DNA of 64,000 nucleotides from an uncultured Phocaeicola sp. GTDB lineage: Bacteria > Bacteroidota > Bacteroidia > Bacteroidales > Bacteroidaceae. The notes beneath the pieces are model-generated. The model ran no database searches, was not told where the DNA came from, and saw only the letters and a program-made list of their open reading frames with translations. This document shows positions 18,302 to 27,151 of this stretch, piece after piece. The stretch's first letter is position 1, and every line of letters begins with the position of its first letter. Both the position numbers and the translations under genes were made by a program. The DNA is taken from assembly GCA_948956705.1 (NCBI GenBank), contig CARCZS010000003.1:63569-127568 (forward strand), given 5' to 3'.

Positions 18302-20437
18302 TTATGCCGGAGGCTGTAAGGGGAGTTCCACAACAAATCTTGCACCTCCGGTGTATTGTGTATCCAGATAGATTTTACCTCCCAACAGGGTAGCGAGGCT
18401 CCGGCAAATACTCAGACCGAGTCCGAAGCCCGGATTCATGCTGTCCAGCTTTTCGAAACGTTGGAAAATCAATTCACCTTTTTCTTTATCAATGCCGCTG
18501 CCGGTATCGGTAACAGAGAAAATGATAGAGTGCCCTGCTATCTCATAAGCTAGAGTGATGCTGCCTTGGGAAGTGTATTTACAGGCATTGACCAATAGGT
18601 TGGTCAAAATCTGTTGCAGGCGTTGCGCGTCTGTATTCAGGATGATTTCCGTATCGGGTTGCTTCAGTTCCAGTCTGACGCCTTCGGCCACTCTGTGTGC
18701 CACACCTGCCAAAGTAGATTGGCACAGTTCGGGCAAAACGACATTAGTTAAAGAGATGTTATAGTTACCGCTTTCCAGTTTGCTTAGGTCGAGCACGTCA
18801 TTTACCAATGTAAGCAATAAATTGGTATTGGTGTGCAGATGGCCGAGTAGTTCGCTCCGTTCTTCTTCGCTGAATTCCGCATCGGCATCGTTCAGCAAAT
18901 CATTAAAACCGATGATGGCATTGAGAGGCGTACGGATTTCATGACTGAGATTCTGCAGGAAAGCCGATTTCAGCTTGTCTGCTTTTTCTGCCTGCCGCCG
19001 TGCTTTTTCTGCAGCTTCTTTCTCTACCTTTAAATGCTTGGCATGCTGTCTGCGTGTGAGTGCATATATGAAGGAGAAGCCGGAAATCAATATCAAAATG
19101 GAGAATATAACCCAGGCTTTGTGCTCATTGGCTTCTTGCTCCATCTTGATGCGTTGCAACTGTTCTTGTTTATGTATGACTTCCAGACGTTGTTTTTGTG
19201 TTTCGGCTTTTTGCAGTTCGATGGCTGTTTGTTGTTGCTTCAACTGCAAGTTGCGGTTCTCCAGCTCGATGCGTGTCTGTTCCTTTTCCAGCATCATCAT
19301 CTTTTCCCGGTCTTGTAGTTGGCTGAGGCGCATTTCCGTATTTTGAAGCGTCAGCCGGTTCTTTTCCAATTCCAGTTTTTGATTGTTGAAACGGGCGTTG
19401 TAGTCAGCTAAAAGTTCATTATTGCGTGCTTGCGACAATGAATCGCGCATCAATGCACTGTTCAGTTGGTAAGTATAGGCGGTTTCAAAGTCTTTCATCT
19501 TTTCATAAATCCGGCTTTTCAGTTCCCATTGAATTTGTAGGTTTCTGATAGAATCGCTATAGGTCATGGCATCTTCATATTTTTCGGTGTGCATAAGATA
19601 TGTAGCCATGATGATGTAATAGTTTTGTAGAGTACCTGTCTGCAAGACATCATTCTTTTTATAAGATTTTAAAATAGGTATAATTTCTTTTGCCTTTTCG
19701 AACTCTTTGGTTCTAGTATAGATGCGTAATAAATTGATATGTGCGCTGGCTTTGGCTTTGTCATTAGGAGATAATTCGATAGATTTTAATGTGTATTCCT
19801 CTGCTTTTTTATAATCGTTTAGATTGATATAGCTGGCTGCCAAGGTATAATAGGGATAATATAATTCATTGTCTTTCCCCACCGATTTGTAATAATCCAC
19901 TGCCTGTTGGTATTGCTGAACGGCGATTTGCGGCATTTTCTGCTGAAAGTAAACATCTCCCATTTGTATATAGCTTTGCCCGATACCGTAAGAATTGTTG
20001 AGGCGTAAGGCTTCGTTTTGGTATTTTTTCAGTTCGCTGAGGGCGGCATCATATTCCCAGTTGCGTAGGTAGTAAGTAATAATCCGGTTCCATGCGCCGA
20101 ATATGTATTGTTTATAAGGGGTCTTGCGTGCAAAGTCTGCCACTTTTTCCTTCTCTTTCAGGAGTGCAGTGATGTTGTCGGTGAAATAGTAATGGTCGGA
20201 TTTCAGGTTTTTGGCAAGGCATTGCGCTTTCACGTCTCCCTTTTGTTCGGCTAGGTGGAAAAGTGTGTCGGCCATGAGCAATACTTTGGGCTGTTTGATG
20301 GAGCGAGTACATTTCTGATAATAAGAAAAGAGTTGGTCGTTTATTTTATAAGGATTGTTTTGACTCATCATTATCGGGCAGAAAAGAAATATTTCAGCCA
20401 ATAAAATTCTGATTGTACGTTCAATAACCTTCTTCAT
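18302..20437 (-). CDS. TPR sensor histidine kinase with long coiled coil
   Basis: 711 residues. An N-terminal signal is followed by TPR repeats to about residue 345, a long Gln/Glu/Lys-rich coiled coil (about 345-440), a transmembrane helix near 443-462 and a full kinase core: LSHEIRTPLNAIIGF, LLVNACKYT, DTGSGID, IFQRFEKLD and GFGLGLSICR. It has no receiver domain. It is more distant from the two kinase pairs and has no degenerate partner. It is convergent with the NapH-NapG-like gene (36 bases between stops) and divergent from the cytochrome assembly genes. Its target is unknown. Confidence 0.92.
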   Translation of the reverse strand: MKKVIERTIRILLAEIFLFCPIMMSQNNPYKINDQLFSYYQKCTRSIKQPKVLLMADTLFHLAEQKGDVKAQCLAKNLKSDHYYFTDNITALLKEKEKVADFARKTPYKQYIFGAWNRIITYYLRNWEYDAALSELKKYQNEALRLNNSYGIGQSYIQMGDVYFQQKMPQIAVQQYQQAVDYYKSVGKDNELYYPYYTLAASYINLNDYKKAEEYTLKSIELSPNDKAKASAHINLLRIYTRTKEFEKAKEIIPILKSYKKNDVLQTGTLQNYYIIMATYLMHTEKYEDAMTYSDSIRNLQIQWELKSRIYEKMKDFETAYTYQLNSALMRDSLSQARNNELLADYNARFNNQKLELEKNRLTLQNTEMRLSQLQDREKMMMLEKEQTRIELENRNLQLKQQQTAIELQKAETQKQRLEVIHKQEQLQRIKMEQEANEHKAWVIFSILILISGFSFIYALTRRQHAKHLKVEKEAAEKARRQAEKADKLKSAFLQNLSHEIRTPLNAIIGFNDLLNDADAEFSEEERSELLGHLHTNTNLLLTLVNDVLDLSKLESGNYNISLTNVVLPELCQSTLAGVAHRVAEGVRLELKQPDTEIILNTDAQRLQQILTNLLVNACKYTSQGSITLAYEIAGHSIIFSVTDTGSGIDKEKGELIFQRFEKLDSMNPGFGLGLSICRSLATLLGGKIYLDTQYTGGARFVVELPLQPPA

Positions 20438-20456
20438 ATCCTACGTGTGTGTTTTA

Positions 20457-20464
20457 CAAAAGTA
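20457..20464 (-). promoter_or_regulatory. Promoter -7 element for the TPR kinase at 18302-20437
   Basis: The minus strand reads TACTTTTG, matching TAnnTTTG, 20 bases before the kinase start codon. Confidence 0.5.
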
Positions 20465-20594
20465 GCAATTCTTTTATAATTAATACTATAAAAGTACTTT
20501 TTCTTTAGGATGAGGTATTCAGAGGGTGCCAAGCATGGTCCGGTACATCCCGAAGAGTGGAAAACAACGGTGATGGAAATGATATGCCGAATAC

Positions 20595-20625
20595 TTTGGA
20601 AAGACGTTCGGAAATGGTAGCTTTG
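20595..20625 (+). promoter_or_regulatory. Promoter for the cytochrome c assembly operon
   Basis: TTTG at 20595-20598 and TAGCTTTG at 20618-20625 with a 19-bp spacer make one of the best Bacteroides consensus promoters in the window. The predicted leader is about 50 bases. Confidence 0.65.
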
Positions 20626-20681
20626 CGGTTCGGTTCTGTTTCTTAAAGAAGAGGAAGGGCCGGAATGATAAGGAATGAACT

Positions 20682-21950
20682 ATGTGGAATAAACCTTGGA
20701 AGTTGAGAGAAGGTATCATGATTGGTGCCGGTCTGCTTGTAACAGGAATTCTGTTACAGGCAACTGTCGGTAAAATAGAATGGGACTGGATTGCCTTTCC
20801 GGTGAATGTAATCGTATTGGCAGCTTTCCTGATTCTGTTGGGAGTAATGAATGCCCTGCGGAAGAAGGTCTATGTATTTGGTTGGCTGAGTCATTATACG
20901 GCTGCCGTTTTTTCTTTGCTTTGGGTAGTGGTAGCCACTGTCCTGATGGGATTGGTGAAGCAGGTTCCTTCGCATCATGCCATTGATGCGGTGGAGGGGC
21001 TTTTTACCCAAATGCTCTCTTCTTGGCCTTTCGTACTCCTATATATATGGATGAGTCTGTCATTGGGGATGGCCATTCTTCGTTCTACCTTTCCCTTTCA
21101 TTGGAAAAAAATTCCCTTTCTGCTTAACCATGTCGGACTTTTTATAGCATTGGTTGCCGCCACTTTGGGCAATGCTGATATGCAGCGCCTTCGTATGACC
21201 ACCTCTTTGGGCAATACTGAATGGCGTGCTCAAGATGAAGAAAATCAAAATTTGGTGGAACTTCCTTTGGCTATCGAACTCAACGACTTTACCATCGATG
21301 AATATCCTCCTAAGCTTATGTTGATTGACAATGCCACCGGTAAGGTATTACCCGAAGACGCTCCTGCCCATGTGCTGTTGGAAGAAGGAGTGTCGCATGG
21401 CGACCTGCTGGACTGGGAGTTGAATATCACGCAGTCCATCCCCGAAGCGGCTTCGGTGGCAACGGAAGATACCCTTCGTTTCACCGAGTTTCGTTCGATG
21501 GGGGCAACGTATGCTATCTATCTGAAAGCAAAGAACCGCAAAACCCATGAAACCAAAGAGGGGTGGGTGAGCTGCGGTAGTTTTATGTTTCCCTACAAAG
21601 CCCTGAAACTGAATGACCGGATAAGTATGGTGATGCCCGAACGCGAACCGCAACGTTTTGCTTCGGATGTGACCCTGTACACAGAAAGCGGTAAGCAGGA
21701 ATCGGGCACGATAGAAGTCAACAAACCATACGAAATAGACGGTTGGAAAATCTATCAGTTGAGTTACGATGAAACAAAAGGACGATGGAGTAACATCAGC
21801 GTCTTTGAATTAGTGCGCGACCCTTGGCTACCTTATGTCTATATCGGTATCGGCATGATGATTCTCGGTGCCGTCTGTTTGTTTACCACCGCCCAGCTGG
21901 GGAGAAGAAAGTCCGGACAGGCTGAAGAAAGAAAGGAGGCACACTCATGA
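20682..21950 (+). CDS. ResB/CcsB-like cytochrome c biogenesis protein
   Basis: 422 residues. About five N-terminal hydrophobic helices (within residues 10-160) are followed by a large soluble, presumably periplasmic domain (about 170-385) and a C-terminal helix (about 386-410). This is the layout of ResB/CcsB proteins, which work with CcsA to deliver heme and attach it to apocytochrome c outside the membrane. The stop overlaps the CcsA-like start by four bases (ATGA). In Bacteroides such a pair commonly follows nrfH-nrfA; here a kinase on the other strand takes that place. Confidence 0.8.
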   Translation: MWNKPWKLREGIMIGAGLLVTGILLQATVGKIEWDWIAFPVNVIVLAAFLILLGVMNALRKKVYVFGWLSHYTAAVFSLLWVVVATVLMGLVKQVPSHHAIDAVEGLFTQMLSSWPFVLLYIWMSLSLGMAILRSTFPFHWKKIPFLLNHVGLFIALVAATLGNADMQRLRMTTSLGNTEWRAQDEENQNLVELPLAIELNDFTIDEYPPKLMLIDNATGKVLPEDAPAHVLLEEGVSHGDLLDWELNITQSIPEAASVATEDTLRFTEFRSMGATYAIYLKAKNRKTHETKEGWVSCGSFMFPYKALKLNDRISMVMPEREPQRFASDVTLYTESGKQESGTIEVNKPYEIDGWKIYQLSYDETKGRWSNISVFELVRDPWLPYVYIGIGMMILGAVCLFTTAQLGRRKSGQAEERKEAHS

Positions 21951-22738
21951 GTTGGGATTATTTCATTTTCTTTGCCATTGTTGCTCTGATTTGTTGGGCA
22001 ATCGGCGCTTTTGCCGCTTGGAAAGGAAAACGCAAGGCATTGGTTTACGGCTTTACATTGGCAGGGCAGGCGATATTCTTCACCTTTATCCTCTTGATGT
22101 GGATATCGTTGGAGCGACCGCCCATGCGCACAATGGGAGAGACACGCTTGTGGTATTCTTTTTTCCTGCCCTTGGCAGGACTGATAACCTACTTCCGTTG
22201 GAAGTACAAATGGATTCTGAGTTTCAGCTTCATTCTGTCATTAGTCTTTATCTGCATCAATCTGTTTAAACCTGAAATTCATAATAAGACGTTGATGCCC
22301 GCGCTTCAAAGCCCATGGTTTGCTCCTCACGTCATTGTATATATGTTTGCATACGCCATGCTGGGGGCTGCTGCAGTGATGGCGGTCTACCTGCTATGGT
22401 TCAAGAAGAAAACACCTGGAAGGCAAGAACTCGATTTATGTGATAATCTAATCTGTGTGGGACTTGCCTTTATGACTTTGGGAATGCTCTTCGGGGCAGT
22501 ATGGGCCAAAGAAGCATGGGGACATTACTGGGCATGGGATCCGAAGGAGACTTGGGCGGCAGCTACTTGGTTTGGCTATCTGGCCTATATCCATTTCCGC
22601 TTGAGATGCCCCGCCGACTATAAGAAAGCATTGATTATCTCACTTGTGGCATTCGTGCTGCTCCAAATGTGCTGGTATGGCATCAATTACCTGCCCTCGG
22701 CGCAAGGAGTGAGTGTACACACATATAATCTGAACTAA
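21947..22738 (+). CDS. ccsA: CcsA-like heme-handling cytochrome c assembly protein
   Basis: 263 residues and about eight transmembrane helices. The tryptophan-rich heme-binding motif is present as WGHYWAWDPKETW (residues about 191-203), with flanking candidate heme ligands such as His128 in PWFAPHVIVY. Together with the ResB-like protein it forms system II cytochrome c maturation. A porin follows after 17 bases. No CXXCH-containing cytochrome is encoded next to it. Confidence 0.9.
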   Translation: MSWDYFIFFAIVALICWAIGAFAAWKGKRKALVYGFTLAGQAIFFTFILLMWISLERPPMRTMGETRLWYSFFLPLAGLITYFRWKYKWILSFSFILSLVFICINLFKPEIHNKTLMPALQSPWFAPHVIVYMFAYAMLGAAAVMAVYLLWFKKKTPGRQELDLCDNLICVGLAFMTLGMLFGAVWAKEAWGHYWAWDPKETWAAATWFGYLAYIHFRLRCPADYKKALIISLVAFVLLQMCWYGINYLPSAQGVSVHTYNLN

Positions 22739-22755
22739 TTTAAAAGAATAAAGCG

Positions 22756-24054
22756 ATGAAACATTTTAGACTATTGGCGGCAAGTTTACTCTTGCTTCCC
22801 GGCCTGACGTATGCGCAGGATGACAATAAGGAAAATGAGTTTAGTATGTCCGCACAGATTCGTCCGCGTGCTGAATACCGTAACGGTGCATTACTTCCTC
22901 GTGAGGAAGGGGAGCCTTCTGCCTCCTTCATCAACAATCGCGCCCGCCTTTCTATGGAATACAGACGCACGGGTTTGAGCATGAAAATATCTGCCCAGCA
23001 CGTGGGAGTGTGGGGACAAGATCCTCAGATTGACAAGAACGGCCGTTTCATCATGAATGAGGCTTGGGCTGAGTTAACTTCAAAGAACGGTTTCTTTGCT
23101 CGCTTGGGACGTCAGACGCTTTCTTATGATGACGAACGCATTTTGGGCGGATTGGATTGGAATGTAGCAGGACGTTATCACGATGCCCTGAAACTAGGCT
23201 ATCGGGATGAGCACAACCAACTTCATTTGATTCTGGCCTTCAATCAGAATGATGAGAAATATGCAGGAACTTACTACAATGCCATCGGGCAGCCTTATAA
23301 GAGCATGCAGACAGCATGGTATCACTATAAAGCAAAGGCCACTCCGTTTGAAGCCTCCCTGCTGTTTATGAATCTGGGTTGGGAAGCCGGTGACGAGCAA
23401 AAGGCGAAGAGCCGCTATATGCAGACCATGGGCACCTATCTGACTTTTCATCCGGGCAATTGGAATTTGAACGGCGCTTTCTATTATCAGTCGGGAAAGA
23501 GCAAGCCCGATAAGAATATGAATTCAAAGAATGTCTCCGCCTATATGTGGAGTGTGGTCGCTTCTTATAAGATAGACAAAGCGTGGTCGGTTACCGTCGG
23601 TAGTGATTACCTGAGTGGCAACAAGGAAGAAGGTGACAAGAACAAGGCCTTCGACCCGCTTTACGGCACCCATCATAAGTTCTATGGAGCCATGGATTAT
23701 TTCTATGCTTCTTCATGGGTGCAGGGTGTATCGGCTCCCGGCTTGTGGGACAATCGCATCGGACTAGCGTTCAAGGCATCGCCGAAAGTTGCATTGCAGG
23801 TGAATTATCATTATTTCAGTGCGGCACAGAAGCCGTTGCTCGGCGGGGAGAAGCTGAGCAAAGGATTAGGCTCCGAAATAGATACTCAGGTGGATTGGAG
23901 CATTATGAAAGACGTGAAACTGTCAGCCGGTTATTCATTCATGTTGGGAACCAAGACCATGGATGCAGTGAAAGGCGGTAATCATAGCAGTTGGCAGGAC
24001 TGGGGATGGGTTTCTTTGAATATCAATCCGAAACTCTTCTTTGCTAAATGGTAA
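22756..24054 (+). CDS. Outer-membrane porin, alginate-export-like beta-barrel
   Basis: 432 residues with signal peptide MKHFRLLAASLLLLPGLTYA. The remainder is rich in alternating aromatic and polar strands, for example GFFARLGRQTLSYDDERILG, and resembles the alginate-export porin family often found with nitrite-reductase and cytochrome genes in Bacteroides. It lies 17 bases after ccsA and is probably the last gene of that operon. The likely role is diffusion of a small anion or substrate across the outer membrane. The specific solute cannot be told. Confidence 0.75.
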   Translation: MKHFRLLAASLLLLPGLTYAQDDNKENEFSMSAQIRPRAEYRNGALLPREEGEPSASFINNRARLSMEYRRTGLSMKISAQHVGVWGQDPQIDKNGRFIMNEAWAELTSKNGFFARLGRQTLSYDDERILGGLDWNVAGRYHDALKLGYRDEHNQLHLILAFNQNDEKYAGTYYNAIGQPYKSMQTAWYHYKAKATPFEASLLFMNLGWEAGDEQKAKSRYMQTMGTYLTFHPGNWNLNGAFYYQSGKSKPDKNMNSKNVSAYMWSVVASYKIDKAWSVTVGSDYLSGNKEEGDKNKAFDPLYGTHHKFYGAMDYFYASSWVQGVSAPGLWDNRIGLAFKASPKVALQVNYHYFSAAQKPLLGGEKLSKGLGSEIDTQVDWSIMKDVKLSAGYSFMLGTKTMDAVKGGNHSSWQDWGWVSLNINPKLFFAKW

Positions 24055-24112
24055 TCTGATGAAGAGCCCTCACTGAACTGAAACAGCCTATCATTCTGTC
24101 ATCCGAGACTAG

Positions 24113-24147
24113 TGGAGGGGGACTGTCGGACTTTTGGCACCCCTCCA
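24113..24147 (+). terminator. Possible terminator after the porin gene
   Basis: An 8-bp stem, TGGAGGGG (24113-24120) with CCCCTCCA (24140-24147), lies 58 bases past the porin stop. There is no T-run, so it may be only a 3'-end stabilising structure. Confidence 0.4.
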
Positions 24148-24418
24148 TCTGCTTCAATGGAAATGTAGCATAGGAGAGGATTTCTTTTTTATCAAGAACG
24201 TACTGTTTTTCCCTTTCCGCTTATCGTTTCTATATCCAGACAGATAATTTCTGTCCGGTGAAAAGATTTCTCGGCATATTTAGCGCCGACAGTTTTGTCG
24301 TCGGGTGAGTACTGTTCATTGGTATAATTTATTATTATTTTTCCTTTCGTTCGGATACAAAAAAAATGAAAATAAGGGAGATAACCTAATAATCATTGGG
24401 CGGATGGCTACTATTGGG

Positions 24419-24646
24419 TTAAGTTTTACTGGACACTCTCCTTGCGGCATGTAACATATCTGTCTGTTTAATATAGTCTTCTCCATTGACTCTTACTATT
24501 TCTTCTTCAGTAATCCTCTGCGCAAAACAGTTAGAATGTATTTTATCTCTCATTCTCTCACTCGTGTTGTTGAAAATCCGATGTATAAAGCCTTTCAGGT
24601 ATGAGAGATGCGGGGAGAGACGCTTGGAAAGGTGAGAGCATTGCTC
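24419..24646 (-). other. Unassigned minus-strand open frame, possible small gene or gene remnant
   Basis: The frame is open for 75 codons. ATG 24553 would give 44 residues ending at 24419, including AQRITEEEIVRVNGEDYIKQ, which looks protein-like. The upstream part has no ATG, and the frame's 5' limit falls inside the hairpin at 24633-24649. I do not recognise the product. It could be a short gene, the 3' remnant of a lost gene, or chance. Confidence 0.25.
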
Positions 24647-24654
24647 TCATTTTT
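24633..24654 (+). terminator. Short hairpin with T-run
   Basis: TGAGAGC (24633-24639) pairs with GCTCTCA (24643-24649) around a 3-base loop, followed by five T. It has the form of a rho-independent terminator but no plus-strand gene ends just before it. Confidence 0.4.
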
Positions 24655-24834
24655 GCCCAATAATGTATTTTTTGTAGGTTACATGTCATTATTTCCTGCT
24701 ATCCGATGCGAATACTTTCATTTGAAACTATCCGAAAGGCAGCTACCTTCTTAAATGCCTATTCTTGCTCATGTAGAATGATATTGTGCAGTTTTACTGT
24801 CTAATAGATAGTTTTCTTAGAAACTTCTTGAAAT

Positions 24835-24868
24835 TTTGCTAGGATTAATTAAATCTTCATTATCTTTG
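24835..24868 (+). promoter_or_regulatory. Promoter for the XRE-cupin and acyl-CoA ligase operon
   Basis: TTTG at 24835-24838 and TATCTTTG at 24861-24868 with a 22-bp spacer, 19 bases before the ATG at 24888. Confidence 0.65.
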
Positions 24869-24887
24869 AACCCTAAATCTAAAGATT

Positions 24888-25442
24888 ATGAGTGACCAAA
24901 TAAAGCAAATAGCCGAACGTCTTCAGGGATTGAGAGACGTTTTGGAACTGACTCCCCAAGAGGTGGCCGAAAGTTGCCAGCTCACGGTGGAAGAATACTT
25001 GGGTATGGAAAGCGGTGAGAAAGATATATCAGTCAGTGCTTTGCAGAAGATTGCCCGCAAATATGACATCGCACTGGATGTGCTGATGTTTGGTGAAGAA
25101 CCTAAAATGAGTGCTTACTTCTTGACCCGTTGGGGCACAGGGGTGTCAGTGGAGCGTACCAAAGCATACAAATATGAATCATTGGCATCGGGATTCCGCG
25201 GACGCAAAGTAGATCCGTTCATCGTTACCGTAGAACCGAAGCCCGAAGATACGCCTATTTATTTCAATTCACACGAAGGACAAGAGTTCAACCTGGTGAT
25301 AGAAGGACGTATGTTGCTTAACATTAACGGAAAAGAACTTATTTTGAACCCGGGTGACAGCCTTTACTTTGATTCTGCTCAGCCTCACGGCATGATGGCA
25401 CTGGATGGCAAGACTGTGAAGTTCCTGGCAGTAATTATGTAA
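24888..25442 (+). CDS. XRE-family regulator with C-terminal cupin domain
   Basis: 184 residues. An XRE helix-turn-helix occupies about residues 5-68 (LTPQEVAESCQLTVEEYLGM). A single cupin domain spans about 105-184, with EGQEFNLVIEGRMLLNINGK and DSLYFDSAQPHGMMA. HTH-cupin proteins usually regulate neighbouring metabolic genes in response to a small ligand bound in the barrel. The acyl-CoA ligase starts 11 bases downstream, so a CoA thioester or free acid is a plausible effector, by inference only. Confidence 0.88.
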   Translation: MSDQIKQIAERLQGLRDVLELTPQEVAESCQLTVEEYLGMESGEKDISVSALQKIARKYDIALDVLMFGEEPKMSAYFLTRWGTGVSVERTKAYKYESLASGFRGRKVDPFIVTVEPKPEDTPIYFNSHEGQEFNLVIEGRMLLNINGKELILNPGDSLYFDSAQPHGMMALDGKTVKFLAVIM

Positions 25443-25453
25443 ATTGTAAGAGT

Positions 25454-27106
25454 ATGGTAGAAAGATTCTTAGAACAAACCGCTTTTACCTCACAAGAGGA
25501 TTTTATAAAGAACCTGAAAATCAAGGTTCCCGAAAATTTTAATTTCGGTTATGATATTGTTGATGCTTGGGCTGCTGAGGAACCCGACAAGAAAGCCTTG
25601 TTGTGGACCAACGATAAAGGTGAATCCCGACAATACACCTATGGCGACCTGAAAAAATATACCGATATGACGGCATCTTATTTCCAAAGTCTGGGCATCG
25701 GTCGCGGTGATATGGTGATGTTGATACTGAAACGCCGTTATGAGTTCTGGTATTCCATTATCGCCCTGCACAAATTGGGCGCGGTGGTGATTCCTGCCAC
25801 TCACTTGTTGACCAAGAAAGATATTGTGTATCGTTGTAACGCTGCCGATATTAAGATGATTGTTGCGGCAGGCGAGGATGTAATCACCAAACATATCATA
25901 GAAGCGATGCCTGATTCTCCTTCTGTAAAGAAGCTGGTCAGCGTCGGTCCCGGAATTCCCGAAGGTTTCGAAGATTTTCATCAGGGGATAGAAAACGCGG
26001 CTCCGTTCGTAAGACCCGAACATCCGAATACCAATGAGGATACTTCACTGATGTATTTTACATCGGGAACTACCGGCGAGCCGAAGATGGTGGCGCATGA
26101 CTTTACTTATCCGTTGGGACATATCGTAACTGCCGGTTTCTGGCATAACCTGCACCGCGACAGCCTGCATCTGACGATTGCTGATACCGGCTGGGGAAAG
26201 GCCGTGTGGGGAAAACTCTACGGACAGATGATTGTGGGTGCAAATATCTTTGTTTACGACCATGAGAAGTTTACTCCTGCCGATATCCTCGGAAAGATTC
26301 AGGACTATCATATCACTTCACTGTGTGCTCCTCCCACCATCTATCGTTTCTTGATAAAGGAAGATATCAGTAAGTATGACCTGTCTTCTTTGGAATATTG
26401 CACCACTGCCGGAGAAGCGTTGAACTATTCTGTATATGAGACGTTTAAGAAGATAACCGGTATCCGGCTGATGGAAGGCTTCGGACAGACGGAAACGACG
26501 TTGACATTGGGCACCTTCCCTTGGATGGACCCGAAACCGGGCAGCATGGGCGTGCCCAACCCGCAGTATGACATTGACTTGCTGACTCCTGACGGTCGTT
26601 CGGCAGAAGACGGTGAACAGGGACAAATTGTCATCCATACGTCAAAAGGCAAGCCGCTGGGGTTGTTCAAAGAGTATTATCGGGCGGCCGAGCTGACAGA
26701 AGATGCTTGGCACGACGGCATTTATTATACCGGTGATGTGGCTTGGCGTGACGAAGACGGATATTTCTGGTTTGTGGGACGTGCGGATGATGTTATCAAG
26801 AGTTCCGGTTACCGTATAGGCCCGTTTGAAGTGGAAAGTGCACTGATGACTCATCCTGCAGTGGTGGAATGTGCCATTACGGGTGTTCCCGACGAGGTGC
26901 GCGGACAAGTGGTAAAGGCGACCATCGTTCTTTCCAAGAACTACAAAGGACAGGAAAGCCCCGAACTGATTAAGGAATTGCAAGACCATGTGAAGCGTGT
27001 GACTGCCCCTTATAAGTATCCGCGTGTGATAGAGTTTGTAGAAGAGCTTCCGAAGACTATCAGTGGTAAGATTCGTCGCGTGGAGATACGTGATAAAGAT
27101 AAATAA
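25454..27106 (+). CDS. AMP-forming acyl-CoA synthetase
   Basis: 550 residues, ANL superfamily. Motifs in order: phosphate loop YFTSGTTGEPKMV (about 198-210), EGFGQTETT (about 342-350), YYTGD and RADDVIKSSGYRIGPFEVE (hinge, about 452-470), and the C-terminal catalytic Lys in PKTISGKIRR. It activates a carboxylic acid as an acyl-adenylate and then makes the CoA thioester in the cytoplasm. The overall pattern resembles medium-chain or aromatic acyl-CoA ligases, but the substrate cannot be fixed. It is paired with the XRE-cupin regulator. Confidence 0.9.
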   Translation: MVERFLEQTAFTSQEDFIKNLKIKVPENFNFGYDIVDAWAAEEPDKKALLWTNDKGESRQYTYGDLKKYTDMTASYFQSLGIGRGDMVMLILKRRYEFWYSIIALHKLGAVVIPATHLLTKKDIVYRCNAADIKMIVAAGEDVITKHIIEAMPDSPSVKKLVSVGPGIPEGFEDFHQGIENAAPFVRPEHPNTNEDTSLMYFTSGTTGEPKMVAHDFTYPLGHIVTAGFWHNLHRDSLHLTIADTGWGKAVWGKLYGQMIVGANIFVYDHEKFTPADILGKIQDYHITSLCAPPTIYRFLIKEDISKYDLSSLEYCTTAGEALNYSVYETFKKITGIRLMEGFGQTETTLTLGTFPWMDPKPGSMGVPNPQYDIDLLTPDGRSAEDGEQGQIVIHTSKGKPLGLFKEYYRAAELTEDAWHDGIYYTGDVAWRDEDGYFWFVGRADDVIKSSGYRIGPFEVESALMTHPAVVECAITGVPDEVRGQVVKATIVLSKNYKGQESPELIKELQDHVKRVTAPYKYPRVIEFVEELPKTISGKIRRVEIRDKDK

Positions 27107-27151
27107 CCGACTTGTGCGTCGGGCGGAGTTTTATTCGTAACGAAGTAAAAG

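Larger units (their letters stand above)
24055..24887. other. 833-bp region without a convincing gene
   Basis: The stretch holds two hairpins (24113-24147 and 24633-24654), the promoter at 24835-24868 and one possible minus-strand frame (24419-24646). Nothing else was recognised; no transposase, tRNA or riboswitch motif was seen. Confidence 0.6.

Noticed and set aside
20510..20620. 36-codon plus-strand frame upstream of the ResB-like gene, considered as an nrfA or nrfH remnant
   Set aside because: It contains no CXXCH heme motif and no recognisable nrf sequence in any frame, and the strong promoter overlaps its end.
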